A stretch of DNA of 64,000 nucleotides from Callaeas wilsoni. Lineage: Eukaryota; Chordata; Aves; Passeriformes; Callaeidae. Under the pieces are notes generated by a model, which was not told where the DNA came from, searched no databases, and saw only the letters and a program-made list of their open reading frames with translations. The DNA is taken from the NCBI GenBank assembly GCA_013398955.1, contig VWPU01012710.1, positions 62,001 to 126,000 on the forward strand, in the 5' to 3' direction. This document shows, piece by piece, positions 40,741 through 52,615 of the stretch (positions within the stretch are counted from its first letter, which is position 1; each line of letters starts with the position of its first letter). A program made the translations under genes and the position numbers.

Positions 40741-42433
40741 GTTATTTTTGTGAACTTGCTGTGGCTGCCGGAGCTCCAGCACCGCCAGGGTTTGCTGTTA
40801 TCAATACAGTAAATATTCAGCTCAGCACAGCAAATAGCTGAGGAGGCACCCAAATAATCACCAAATCAGAAGGCAGGGCTGCCCACACCAGCCTTAAATT
40901 ACTCATTGCTCGCTTCAGCAAGCGTTCCCAGTCACTTTTCCTCAGGTCTGTGCGTTCTGCACAGCGAAGCACAGCATATCAATTTTTCATCTTGCATCTT
41001 CTGGACTTCTCTAGCTCCCCAATACTGAGTTATAATGCATCACAGAAATTTAGAGTAGTTTGGGAAAGTGCGTTTGGCATTTGCTCCTGTGAGTGAGTTA
41101 AAATCCCAGAGACTCTGTTTGGGTTTCTTTTCCCAGACTTTTAATAAGAAAAGAAAGAGATAACACCACTGAAAAACAACATCACAAAACAGAATTAAGA
41201 ATAGTCCAGAGGCAGGTTTGAATGCTCAGTTTTTTGTAATTTAATTTTGCCCCCAGGTCTGAGTTTTTAATATTTTTTTTTTCTTTAAAGTAGTGAAAAT
41301 CTGAATTTTCCTATATCTCCTTACTTGTGCCCAGCTCCAGTATCTAAAATTGTTATTACACTTGATCTGCAGCTACCTTTCTATCACAAACAAAAAAGAA
41401 AGTTGGAAAGAGTTTATGCCATCTCTGTGCAGGGGATAGACAGGGTATTTGGTTGATGACAACCACTGTAAATAGTAAAATAGTAATAATAAAATTCAAT
41501 CACTTTGCTTCAGCTTAACCACTTTTCCCTTCAGTCTTTCTTCATTTCACCCCTCAAATACTAGGGCATAAAAGTGGGTTAACTATTTTTAATTTTTACT
41601 GAAGACATTAGAATTCAGTCACTGGAAAAAACTACAAACCAGCCCTGTGGTCTGTCATAGTTCACACAATGCCAGTGAATTAGCAGCCCTGCCAGAGTCA
41701 TACTTTAGCTAAAAGAGCCTCTGTTCAGTGTAAGTGCTGACAGATAGCAGCAGTGCTGTTATTGCAATACGATATCAGCATTTGGTTCCCTGCTTGCTCA
41801 AGGTAAACTCCTGTAACTTTAGCACGGGCACCAAAAAGCTGCAGTGGTGTCAAAGGCAGGGGATGTTGGAGAGCAGGGCTGATCCAGCCCTCTGAAGCTG
41901 CTTTTCTCACAGCTAACACGGGGCCCTAAAACATGTCACCCTGAGCTGCGGGTGCTGATGACATATTTCTTTCACCAGCTCACCGAGAAAGTTGTAAAGA
42001 TTCACGTGGTAAATATTCCATATGTGGGAAACACATTTCCCACCTTTCCCCGGACCAGGCACATGTAAATTACCTGCAAGTCAAATTGGGTGCAATCTGC
42101 CTGCACGTACAATAATTAATGATTCCTCAAAGAACCTGACTCTGAGAATATCTGTAAATAATACTGACACACCAGTGCCATCACCCAAATCTGCAAAACC
42201 CAGAGGCTGAGGCCATTTAAAGGACAGGTCTGAGCCTCTAAAGCACTGAGAAAAATTTCTGCACAAGCAGAAGATGAAGTGCTACTCAAGCCCCACCTGA
42301 ACAGATGCATCCTCCAACATTTACACCAGGTGTAGACATGATCTTACGATGGTGAAACCTCCCGAGACCTGGCTCAGAACATGCTTCGTTTTGTTCTCAA
42401 GATACATTTTTTAAGTGGAAGATGCTTTATGTT

Positions 42434-42451
42434 AAAAAAAAAAAAAAAAAA
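42434..42451. repeat. Poly(A) tract, 18 bases
   Basis: Uninterrupted A run. No SINE or processed-transcript body is recognised before it. Confidence 0.85.
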
Positions 42452-44884
42452 GGCCAGGAGGTCTGCTTAGACTGACATGGAAATTTTTTTGACCAGATTT
42501 ATGTGTAGGACTGATGGCCAGAAGAGAGAGAAACAATCAAGATGCTGTTAGATCTCTTATTTACAATAACCCATAGTATACACCAATAATGAGTCAGAAG
42601 AACATAAGAGATCAAAAAAGTAATTATTGAGTAAATTCGTGTCTCAAAAACATTAAAAATACACAATCCAAGGAGTTTCCAGAGAAATGCAAGACAAACT
42701 CTTCACAGTGCTGTGTGCCCATGAGATGCTGACTCTGGGCAAACTCAGGGGTTCTTGGCTGCAGCTGCTCCAGTGCCTTGGGATCACTGCCAGCAAGATC
42801 TACATTGCAAGACTGTGGGATTTACTGGGATGCTGGGATGACACCCCAGCCTCAGCCTCTGCATCACTAAATCCTCCAGAGAACTACAACAGCGATGGAC
42901 AACTTTAAAACGTGCCTGTGAATCCCCTGTTCACACAGTCCTGGGTGGCACTCACCTCACCTGAACCACCTCAGTAATTACAGAGAAGTATTCGGGAAGT
43001 GTAATATGGTGAGGGATTGATTTCAACCCCTCCTAAGACAATTTATGCTTCAAAGAACAAATGTTTGCTTCAAGTAAAGCACCAGCAGTGAAGGACCTTA
43101 TGTGGAGGAGGAAAAAAAAACACAATAACTTAATATATTTAAGTTACTAAAAGCTAACGTTTAATAATTTAAAAACTAAACTGATCAGGGAACCCAGTCA
43201 ATCACTGAGAAAGGACAATCTGACAGAGATGCTGCTGGGAGATGTGATTTTACACTTTTATGGTTCTCTTGAATAAAGAGAAAAACCCTAACAATTAAAA
43301 GGAATCTTTTAAATAAACTAGTAGGGGTAAGTCTAGAATTAGCTGTCCAGAAAAAAAAAAAAATGCATGCAAATGTACATTTGTATTTACACAAGACAAG
43401 ATCAAAAGCAAAAAAGTTGTGGAAGAAAGTCAAGTGCTGCCTTCAGCTCCTGCCCACAAGCTGGACATTCCATCCAGGGGTTCCCATTGTTTCATGATAT
43501 TTAAGAGAATAAAGCCCTCGTTTCCTTTGCAGCGGGGAGCTCTGGCAGTGAGCACAGGATCCGGAGTGTAGTGGCTATTTTGAGAGCTGGAAGGAAGCAG
43601 GAGGCTGTTCTGTGGAAAGGCGGAGGCACTTTGAGCTGTGTGTGCAGTGGTTCAACAAGGGAAGATATGCCAGGGGTACTTGAAGTGGATCATGAACTGC
43701 CTCTGAGTACAAACTGCTGCAGATTCGTGTGTGTGGGCAAGCAACCCAGACACTGTAAAATTCATTGGGATTTACCACAATTGGGGAAAAACTGAAAGAG
43801 GAAGGGGAAATGAGTTTCTGACGTGCTGGTGAAGAGGATCACCCTATATGTAATGCTGGAGATGTCATCAATAAATATTGCATATGTCTGCTACCTTTAA
43901 CATGACATTGAAAGAGCTTAATTAACCTCAGAAATAATGACCTCTGCAGCAGACATGTAGAATCCAATCATATCTGCTTATATCACAAGTTTTGGATTAA
44001 GTGCTTCAGAGCTTTTCTAAAAGCAATGAGCCTTGAATATGTAGGAAAAAGACTTTTGCTGATGTCCTCTTCCGTGTCAGGGAGATGTAGGAAAGGCATT
44101 GCAGGCTGCAGCTGCAAAGTTATCTCTTGCACCAGTCGGGAAAGGTGATCCAGCTAACAAGAATATTTATTCCTGCCCTTGAAGCCCACCATCCAGTGAG
44201 GGTACTCAAGCTGAAGGAGACAACCCCAAAACTGGAGTGGAATTCAGATCAGGATGCTGGTGACAAGTTAGAATTGGAGCAAGGCAAAGAGGAGGTGGCA
44301 TTTGTGAGACATTTATAAAATAAATCATGCTTGTGGCACTGTGTGCTTTGTTGGTGGGAACTATGAAAAACAGCATATTTAGAGGGAGTCCAACAGACCA
44401 AAAGCATTGTAAGGGCAGAGGCACAGCATTAAACCTGACAGAGGGGAGCAGGGAACAGCTACAGACAACTTCAGGGGTGTGAAAACACAGACAAGACTTG
44501 GGATTTCCCCTGTATTTCTGGATGTCTGGCTGTGCCACCCAGATGCCCTTCTGTGTGAAAGCAGGGATGAGACCTGTGATCAGTAGGATTTACACCCACA
44601 AAACACAGAGCATGAGGGTCTACAAAGTACTATATAAGTACTTCAGAATTATGACTTTTCTGTGTCTCTGCAGAGAACAGCATCAGCAATGAAAAGAAGC
44701 TTTACAATGAGCAGTTAAGAAACCTTGCCAAGCAGCCAGCGCAGAAAGATAAAAGTTGTTGTTCATCTACATCTTAGCAATGAAAGTTACAATTCAATGG
44801 AGTAGGAAGCACTTGCAACTGAACAACTCTTAACAACTCTTTAACTCTGTTTTATGTTCTATTGTACTTCTCTTGAGAGCAATT

Positions 44885-45086
44885 GTGCTGGACATCAGGA
44901 AGAATTTCTTCACTGCAAGGGTGGCAAAGATTTGGAAAGGACTGCCCAGAGAGGTGGTGGAGTTCCTGTCCATGGAGGTGTCTAAGGAACGACTGGACAT
45001 GACATTCAGTGGTTTAGTAGACACCGTGGTAGTGTTGGACTTGATCATGGAGGTCTTTTCCAACTTTAATGGTTCTATGATTCTTT
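44885..45086 (+). mobile_element. CR1 LINE 3' fragment
   Basis: Blocks 'ctggacatcaggaagaattt', 'tggaaaggactgcccagaga' and 'ggtggtggagttcctgtcca', then 'ttggacttgatcatggaggt' and a terminal 'ggttctatgattct', identify a 5'-truncated CR1 3' end of about 200 bases. The open frame of about 100 codons across this region on the plus strand is a by-product of the repeat, not a gene. It sits in intron 6, antisense to EBF1. Confidence 0.93.
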
Positions 45087-47059
45087 TACATCTCTGCTTA
45101 ATCTCCACATCAAAATTAACAGCAAGTTTGAAGAAATACTGTGCAGTGCCAATGACAAACTTATCAGCAGACACGTGTTAGGCAACACACTAAAACACCC
45201 TCACATCAAGTTGTCAACAATAACCACCAACTAACAGACAACCCTGACAATATAATGCTCAGGGCTTGACTGAAAATACAGTTAAATGCACACTATCACA
45301 CACAAATTGCATGTGACTTTGAGTCTATTCAATGAAATAATATTACTCCAAGTTGGGAAGTAGGGATCATTCTGATTACAACTGAATGACCAAGTTTCTA
45401 TCTGCAGAGACTCCTTTTCACTGCGCAGAATAACTGCAACAAGCACAGAATGACTGCACTGCTCCTGCAGTGAAGCCTCTCTGCCACCCTGGAGCTGCAG
45501 CATTGCCTGTCTACAGCCAGCTTTAGCCTTGGCACCTTCTGAGTCCTCCACCAACTTTTCACACGAAGTCCATGGATATAAAGAGGCAGCTTTGGCTCAC
45601 TGTGTTTAAGAGAGCATCGAGATCCCTTCATCTTAAAGATTCCTGACGCTCAGTAGAAGCAGCTACCTGGAACTAGCAAGGACACTGAGGAGAACACTTT
45701 CATCCTTGCAGAAAGCGTCTTGGGACTTGTTACGACTACAGGTGGTCAGACACTTGACTTTGTGCCTCTCCTGAAAGACAGCACCTCCAGCAACGCGGCA
45801 CTCCCCAGTGCGACACCTCTTCAGCAGCACCTGAAAGGGAGGCGAACCTCCCACTGAGCCACCAAACGCTGCTTCCCACACGAGTGAGGCTTTTCCTTAG
45901 AGGACTCTTCTTTGAAAATAAAAAATTGTCAGTCTAGTGATGCAGTGCCAATACCTCCATGCGCTGTTGCTTTTGTATATCCTGAAGGTTGCTTTTAAAA
46001 AATGGGTTTCATTACATAAGGGGTTACAGCAAAGTGATGTCTCACAAGTTTTAAATTGAGATTTTTTAAAATTTTTTTTTTTATTGCAACTGTATATGGT
46101 TTGCTTGATCTCCATCCAGTTATTTAGAAGGCACATTCTAATGTTCACCTACACGTCACTTTTAAAGCAAGAGACAGATACAGTCTGTATTCCTTGGTAA
46201 CAGGTTTAGGTTATTTTTTAAATTCCACCTTTAAAGATCACAAAATAATGAAGAAAAAAAAAAGTGTATTTTTTCTCTTTTTTTCAAAGGAATCTTTGTA
46301 TCAAATTGTAGGCAGTAATGCATTTGGGATACAGAAACCAAGAATGGAAGTGGAGCTGGCAGAACACCCACAGAACACCGCCTTGCCTTTATCCTACAGA
46401 AAATTATGCTTTCAAAGTGTCCAGGCAGAAAATTTTCTGGAATTTAAAATATGTTAATAGCTCAAAGTAATGACGACTCCAAGCCAAAACCCCAAATTGG
46501 AAAGTTCCTAAGCCCCGAGCAACATTCAGTCTGCAGCAGTGAAAGAGTGAAACAAATTCAGATGGGAACACGCACACCTTTTGTGAAGTTCTAATCTGAG
46601 GCTGGCATCTGACCAGAAATAACCAATTCAGACCCCACCTTGAAGACCCCAGCTTGGGACCAAGAAGTCTTTAGAAGAAACTGAAAATGTCTTCCTGAAA
46701 TGCAAGACAGGCTGGTTTCTCTCTTGTTGCACTGTCTGTTCCCAAACTCTCTCCCACCCAGTACCTCTTGAAGGACATTGGCAAATGGCACCCCTTAGGC
46801 TGTATAAATCTCTGCAGAAGGAACAGCATAATTTTTCTCCCATCACGAACCTTCCAGTCTAATATTTGACAGCCTATATCAGGTGCTGTCCAAACATTTA
46901 TTAAAACATTTTAAATGATGAATATATCCAATTATTACTATTAATGCAGCTAATACTGACTAATGAGGGGGAAACACACTAGCTTGTGTCCCGCAATTCA
47001 TTACCCCTGCCTTGTCAACAATTCAAAGCCCAAAACCTAATCATCCATACCGGGCCCTG

Positions 47060-47220
47060 TTATATTTCACACGTCACATTTAATAAGTCACTCAGTGCCT
47101 ATAAATTAATGTAACATGTCGGCGTTTATGAGCGCGGCTTTGTCGCTGTTAACAAATGATGTGCTGGCCTGGTCTGCTGCAGCTCAGCAGTGACGAATGA
47201 TGGAGGATGATTTCTCTCCA
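47060..47220. promoter_or_regulatory. Candidate conserved intronic element (intron 6)
   Basis: Repeat-free sequence with ATAAATTAAT, GTTTATGAGCGCGGC, TTTGTCGCTGTTAAC and TGACGAATGATGG. The combination of several CpG dinucleotides with AT-rich homeodomain-like motifs is unusual for neutral intron, in which CpG decays. Similar CpG retention continues in 47320-47400. Regulatory role is inferred. Confidence 0.33.
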
Positions 47221-48664
47221 AACTGCGAACTGCACACCGGGGACCACAGCTACACGTGGGCACGTGTGGGAATGGCATAGAATATACAGAATTAGGTACC
47301 TGTTACAGGTATATTTCATACATTTTAACGTATTATTTTTCAGTCGATCATTAAGTTTTATCGACGCACATCATAACTAGCCAGACACGTACAGAGATGA
47401 ACACAAGTTACCACATAGTATTATAGGGATGTATAAACAACTCTTCAGCAAGTTTATCAAAAACACATCTCCTGTGTGTATCACGTTACAATTTCACTCG
47501 CACCACTTTAAGCCAACCAAGTTTATAGATACTATCGTTTATAACAACACAACATACAGGTGGGGCCAGATCTTGGGTTTGATTTACAATTAGCCTGAAC
47601 ACCTGTAATATTTCCATTCTTAGTGCTTCCACAGCCAACCACAGCTTGAAGCAGAAATGAAACACCACAGAGTTGTATTGCAGAATGTGATACTAAACTG
47701 CAGATGACTGGCACGGCACCAATACTTTCTTTACTACTTCTTGAGCAAAACTGATTTTTTTCAAACAGTATGAGTAAAGCATAGCTTAAAGTAACAGAGT
47801 ACATGAAAAATGTACTTGTGATATACATGTACATTTTTTAATCCTTCTTCCAATTTTCCCAAAAAAACCTGTAAGCACTGGAAAGCAACAGGGAAAATGT
47901 CAGCGTCCTTTTGGTTACTTTGGTTACAGCTGTGGCAGGTTCAGGATTGAGGAAGGACATCTGGATCTACATCTACAACTGCATTAAGTACTATGTGCAG
48001 TAATAAAACTGCATGTTTTAAATGCACACTGCGGCCAGGAGGGAAGCTGTCACTGGAACCAGCTTTTATAGGGCTCAACAGGTTTGTCAGCAGCAGAGGA
48101 AGAAGACAGATAAGGAAAGGACGCCTGGCAGCTGAGCTCCTCACCCCTTGGAAAGCTGACTCTTACCAAAGCACAAACCAGGACCCCCATCTTGGTTTTG
48201 GAACAAAGCTTTCCTGATAGTAATGCCAGTTTTGCCCTTATGGTCTCTTTTACAACGTTGTATCCCATTACAGCAACACATTCCTTATGAAACAAAACAT
48301 CCTGGAATACACACAATAATGCATTGGTGATGAGCCCACAGCCAGCCTGGGAGAGACAGATCTGACTGAATTCTCTGGATGCTTTTTTTGCCTCTGTTGG
48401 GAAATGACAGTCTGTAAAAAAGGAAGATTTGTGGGAAAGGATCATGTCTGAAGGTCTGCCAGCACAAAAAAATTCTTGGAGAAAAAACCTCTAGTGTGAC
48501 AAAACATCATCTTGAGAAAATTCAAAAGTGAAAGCTCGTCGCTTAATCTCATGACTCAATGCTTCCATGTCCTACTGAAGCAGCAATCCTGAAGAGCAGT
48601 GCAGCACAAAGTCACACTTATTTTCCAAAATCAATCCACCCTGGAAGGGCCATCCAATGGTTAC

Positions 48665-48684
48665 AGTACTAGTACTAGTACTAG
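48665..48684. repeat. TACTAG hexamer tandem repeat
   Basis: Three perfect copies of a hexamer (AGTACT / TACTAG register) followed by a partial one. The array is self-complementary. Confidence 0.85.
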
Positions 48685-48845
48685 AGCAGGACACAGAAGA
48701 CCTACATTCCTTTCTGTGCTTGGTATACTTTGGAAGCCGCCGAGTCGCTTTCAGGCTGCTGAAGATGCAATTAAGCCCTCTTAAAAGTCCTACTGCACAT
48801 TTTACTGCATCTTTAGAAGTCAAAACAGCTTTAAAAATCTGCCTT

Positions 48846-48945
48846 TAAATCTCTCTGTCTTCTTTTCCTATCTTTAAAATAGGGATCATGACACTTCTCT
48901 AGCACACAGGTACTGTATGGATAGATAAAGACAAAGACTCTTTCT
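48846..48945 (+). mobile_element. MIR-like CORE-SINE remnant
   Basis: About 100 bases follow the MIR 3' portion: 'aatctctctgtcttcttttc', 'ctatctttaaaatagggatc', then a degenerate tail with 'gatagataaa'. This corresponds to the recalled 'ctctgtgcctcagtttcc/tctgtaaaatggggata' block. Old and non-functional. Confidence 0.55.
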
Positions 48946-51641
48946 AAAAAGTGTCACACATCTAGGATTCTCTCATGTATTGTTGGCATAAAAAAAAACT
49001 TAGATATTTTTAAAGACTTCTGATATATGAAGGGGAAACGATGTAGGATTTCATAGACTTTAAATGTCTCTAAGAAAATTATTCTGTATAGGCTGGATCA
49101 GTGAAAGAACCACACTTACCAATTTGTTTTTCTAGGTCGTGTGTGGGATTTTTTTGGCACTTCATACCTTTAGAGCAATAGAGATGGTAAAATTCTGTCG
49201 AAAGGCTTGAGCTTCGCTGCTCCTGCACTCTACACACTGCTTCTTGTTGAAGGAAACTATTTGGGAATACAGTCTGAGGTCAGCCACGACAGCAACGGCC
49301 AGTTCACCAGTTAAGGCTCAGTGACGCCTCGGTGTCCCCACAGCCCAACATTTGCAAAATGCTAAAGGTCACAAAGACCCTGAAAACCCAGGACCACACA
49401 TTTTAACAATTTCACTACAGAAAATTTATTCAGTAATTGCCTAATAAAACGTGTGTTATTTTCCCTAAAGGCAATATGGTATTTCTAGCACCCAACACAG
49501 AAATTGTATGGTGCAAACCCTCCCTCCAAGTAACTCTGGGACAACACCTATGCAAGCAGAAGCTGAGACCACTATTCCTGACCAAAATCAAATTATTAGA
49601 GCAGTGCAGCTCAAATAATCAACATCACCATAATCAAGTAATGCCAGCTGTACAGCACCCCATCATTTGCGTTGTTTTAATCCCATTCTCCTTCCTGTCA
49701 TTTACCATCTTTAGTCTTTTCAGTCAAAAATTTTGTGGGGCAGCACAATATGATTTGTATGGAACTCTGACAACCAGAGGTCTCCAGGTACTACCACAAA
49801 ACACATGACAGGTAAGAACAAACTTCATAACCTTTTGGGTTTTGGGGTTTTTTTTTCTTACATACACATGAAGCTTTAAATGGGCAGGAAAAACAAAAAG
49901 TAAGTTGAGTGCCAGCATGAAAGCTTGGTACTGTCTGCATGCCATAGCAGCCACACTTAGCTCTAAAAACTTCTAAATCTCCATGAAATAGGTGGAGATT
50001 GCAAAAAAAGCCACCACACAGGCACTGCTGGAGAAAGCTTTAAAAACATGGGAAGGAGTAGAACTACCCTGTTGCAAAGGATTCATGGAAACTCCGAAAT
50101 CTTGAAAAGGAGAGAAATCTGCATGACAATAACTTTGTTTCCTTCTCTGAGGGACCCTCAGGGCTCACGAAATCATACAGAAAAGAACACAGCTCTTTTC
50201 AATTCAGCCCATTGTACAGAACAGTGAATGTCGCAAGGTTTATTTTATAATGATTTATTATAAAGAAAAATAAGGGCTCAGGCAGAGACATATTTTCCTC
50301 GAGAATTTATTGTTCACCAAAATGGTTTGTTTTGCTGAAACATTTCTTTTTGCTCCATTTTTTTCTGGCTTCATTCTAGAGCTGCCTTCACCCACACTTT
50401 GCTTTGAGAGGTAAACTTTCCACTTTCAGCTCTTCTGCCACCTGCAGCTCTCAGACTTGCCCTGAGCAGCTGATGCTGCACCTGAATCACTGCTAAGCCA
50501 CCAACCACCTCTTCCTTCTTGCACCACACCTGTCTGGCTCCTCCCTCCCAAAGCATCAGGGATCCCTCAGACCTCTGGAGAGACGAGGGAGCAAAGCACC
50601 ACCAATATCAGACTCCATTCTCTGGCACTGGAGGCAGAATGAAGCCTGAATTCCAGGGTGAGGATCTCCTTTGGTCCCTGCTGGGAACACACTGGTGGCC
50701 CAGGAGGACAGGAGCATCCCCAGCCTGCCAGCTGGAGCAGAGGATGGTGCTGGAGATTGGGAACTGCCTCCCTGATGGAAACAGAAACTCAGCTGGGAGA
50801 GCATCCTTCCTAATCCCTGCGTGAGCAATGGGATGAGCTGCCCTGAAATGAAGAGCTCTAACCAGCTCTCCTTCCCACTCACCAGCAGCTCCAGAGAGAC
50901 CCTGGCTGGGTGTGTTCTGCCTGATCCTGGGCTATTCCAGTGCCACCACAGAGCTCAGCAGCCTTCCCTTCCCTGTGTTCCCTACTACAGCAAGGACACA
51001 ATTTATCCTCTTTATGTACTCAGTCCCTACAGCCATCAAGCCAGTTAAGGAAATGCCAATATTCTCCTTTCGGAGGGGAGGAAAATAAGTGACTTCAGAA
51101 AAACATGCAAGAGGTTTTGGTAAAAAGCAGGGAAAATATTCCAGTGCATGGCTCTGCTAGTGACTGAATTTCTGCTCCAAGAATTAGTTCTTTCAATTAG
51201 AAAAGCAGAACCATTTAAAAAATCAGAATAAAACCTACCTCAGCTGCATTCTCCACCTAGAATTAGCACTTGGTTCAGAAAGTAAATAAGCCAAAAACTG
51301 AGCAGGCAAAGAAAACTCCAAGTGCATTGTATGTCCAAGCTAAACTGATGCAATTCCACAAATTCAGTAGAAAAAATAAAGTCAAAAGTAGGTCAAAAAA
51401 ATGACAGAATTAATCACGGAAGAGATGAATAGGAAATTTGATGGAAATAAGATCACTTTTCGTGATGAATTCATAGTCAGCACTTAATTGAGTACAATGA
51501 ACTTGAAAATACACTTGGTGAATGTCTGCATTAGCTGGACTTCTGAATGTTTGTAGCAGTTAAGATACACAAACTGATCAATAGCGTAAAACAAAGGAGC
51601 TCAGGTATGCATGTGTACTCATACATCACTTCAATAAATTA

Positions 51642-51663
51642 CCCCGGGTGTTAACACCGGGGG
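51642..51663. other. 22-base near-perfect palindrome
   Basis: Eleven-base arms centred on GTTAAC with a single mismatched pair: CCCC.GGTGTT / AACACC.GGGG. The inner 12 bases GGTGTTAACACC are a perfect palindrome. The right arm runs straight into a G-rich stretch (GGGAAGGGAGGGGG). It could bind a dimeric factor such as one of the HNF1 type, which recognises GTTAAT-like half-sites; that is speculation. Confidence 0.6.
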
Positions 51664-52070
51664 AAGGGAGGGGGATGGATTTAGAACAATCATTTTGGGA
51701 TCAAGAGCTAAATCATTTCAACCACATCTTGATTTCTGCAAAACTCGGCAGGAATTATGAGGCTTAACAGCATCTCAACAATTAGCATATTATAAATACA
51801 AAAATGATATATTAAAGCGAAAGGAGAAAAAGGCCAGCATTTTACACCTACAGTAATATAATTCCACTACTTAATGCAAAGTAACAGGCATTAGAGTGTT
51901 TGGGATCCTCTTGTATAGTGTTATCTGTTCTATCAGTAAATGAGACTATGTGAACAGTACAACCTATAAATAATTCAAGGCCTGAGATGGCAATTATAGA
52001 ACCATGCACAACCAGCATGAATATTTTATGAAGGCTAAAACAGCCCTCAGAATGAATCATGGATAGATGA

Positions 52071-52092
52071 ACACACACACATACGCACACAC
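52071..52092. repeat. CA microsatellite, interrupted
   Basis: ACACACACACATACGCACACAC, about 22 bases, alternating purine and pyrimidine throughout, in intron 6. Confidence 0.85.
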
Positions 52093-52429
52093 TCAGCTGT
52101 TGGCCAAGTATTGCTTCCAGACATGGCTTATATCTGATCCTCAGTACATCTAAAAAGAAAATTCCTGAACCCAAAAGTCAGAAGTTACATCTGTATTTTT
52201 AGATATTAAGAGACACTAAAAAAATAAATAAAGGGACTGTAGAACAAGAAAATGTTATATTGGTGAAACAAAATGTTTGTTTCCTTTCAAAGATTCTGGT
52301 AGGAATTCTAAACAACTTTTTCCTGTGCACAAAACGTGGCTGCCAAAAGCCAACCATGACGTACAAGCCAAGGGCCTACGAGGGCTGTGCAGCACCTTGG
52401 TCTGCAAAATCTGCCCCTAAAGAAGGACT

Positions 52430-52615
52430 CGCCTACATGGAGATATTTTCCAGTAGAGATAAACTGGTGCAACTCCCCATATGGGCACTATTATTGCAGC
52501 ACAAGAGCATTCACAGGGGAGTTACAGCAGTATAACTACTCCAGCATAATTATACGGGTATAATTATGCCAGTAAATTTCCCTGTATTAGCAAGCCCAGA
52601 GAAAAGCTCCCTGGA
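52430..52615. mobile_element. Probable old non-autonomous DNA transposon fragment
   Basis: This segment contains phrases such as 'gttacagcagtataactact', 'ccagcataattatacgggta' and 'taattatgccagtaaatttc', followed by 'tagcaagccc'. These resemble palindromic short elements seen in turtle and bird genomes (recalled, not checked). An internal inverted repeat with a 10-base stem (52545-52554 and 52559-52568) is consistent with such an element. Family and borders are uncertain. Confidence 0.4.

Noticed and set aside
44873..45181. Opposed open frames of about 102 and 114 codons on the two strands.
   Set aside because: They overlap the CR1 3' fragment and come from repeat sequence.
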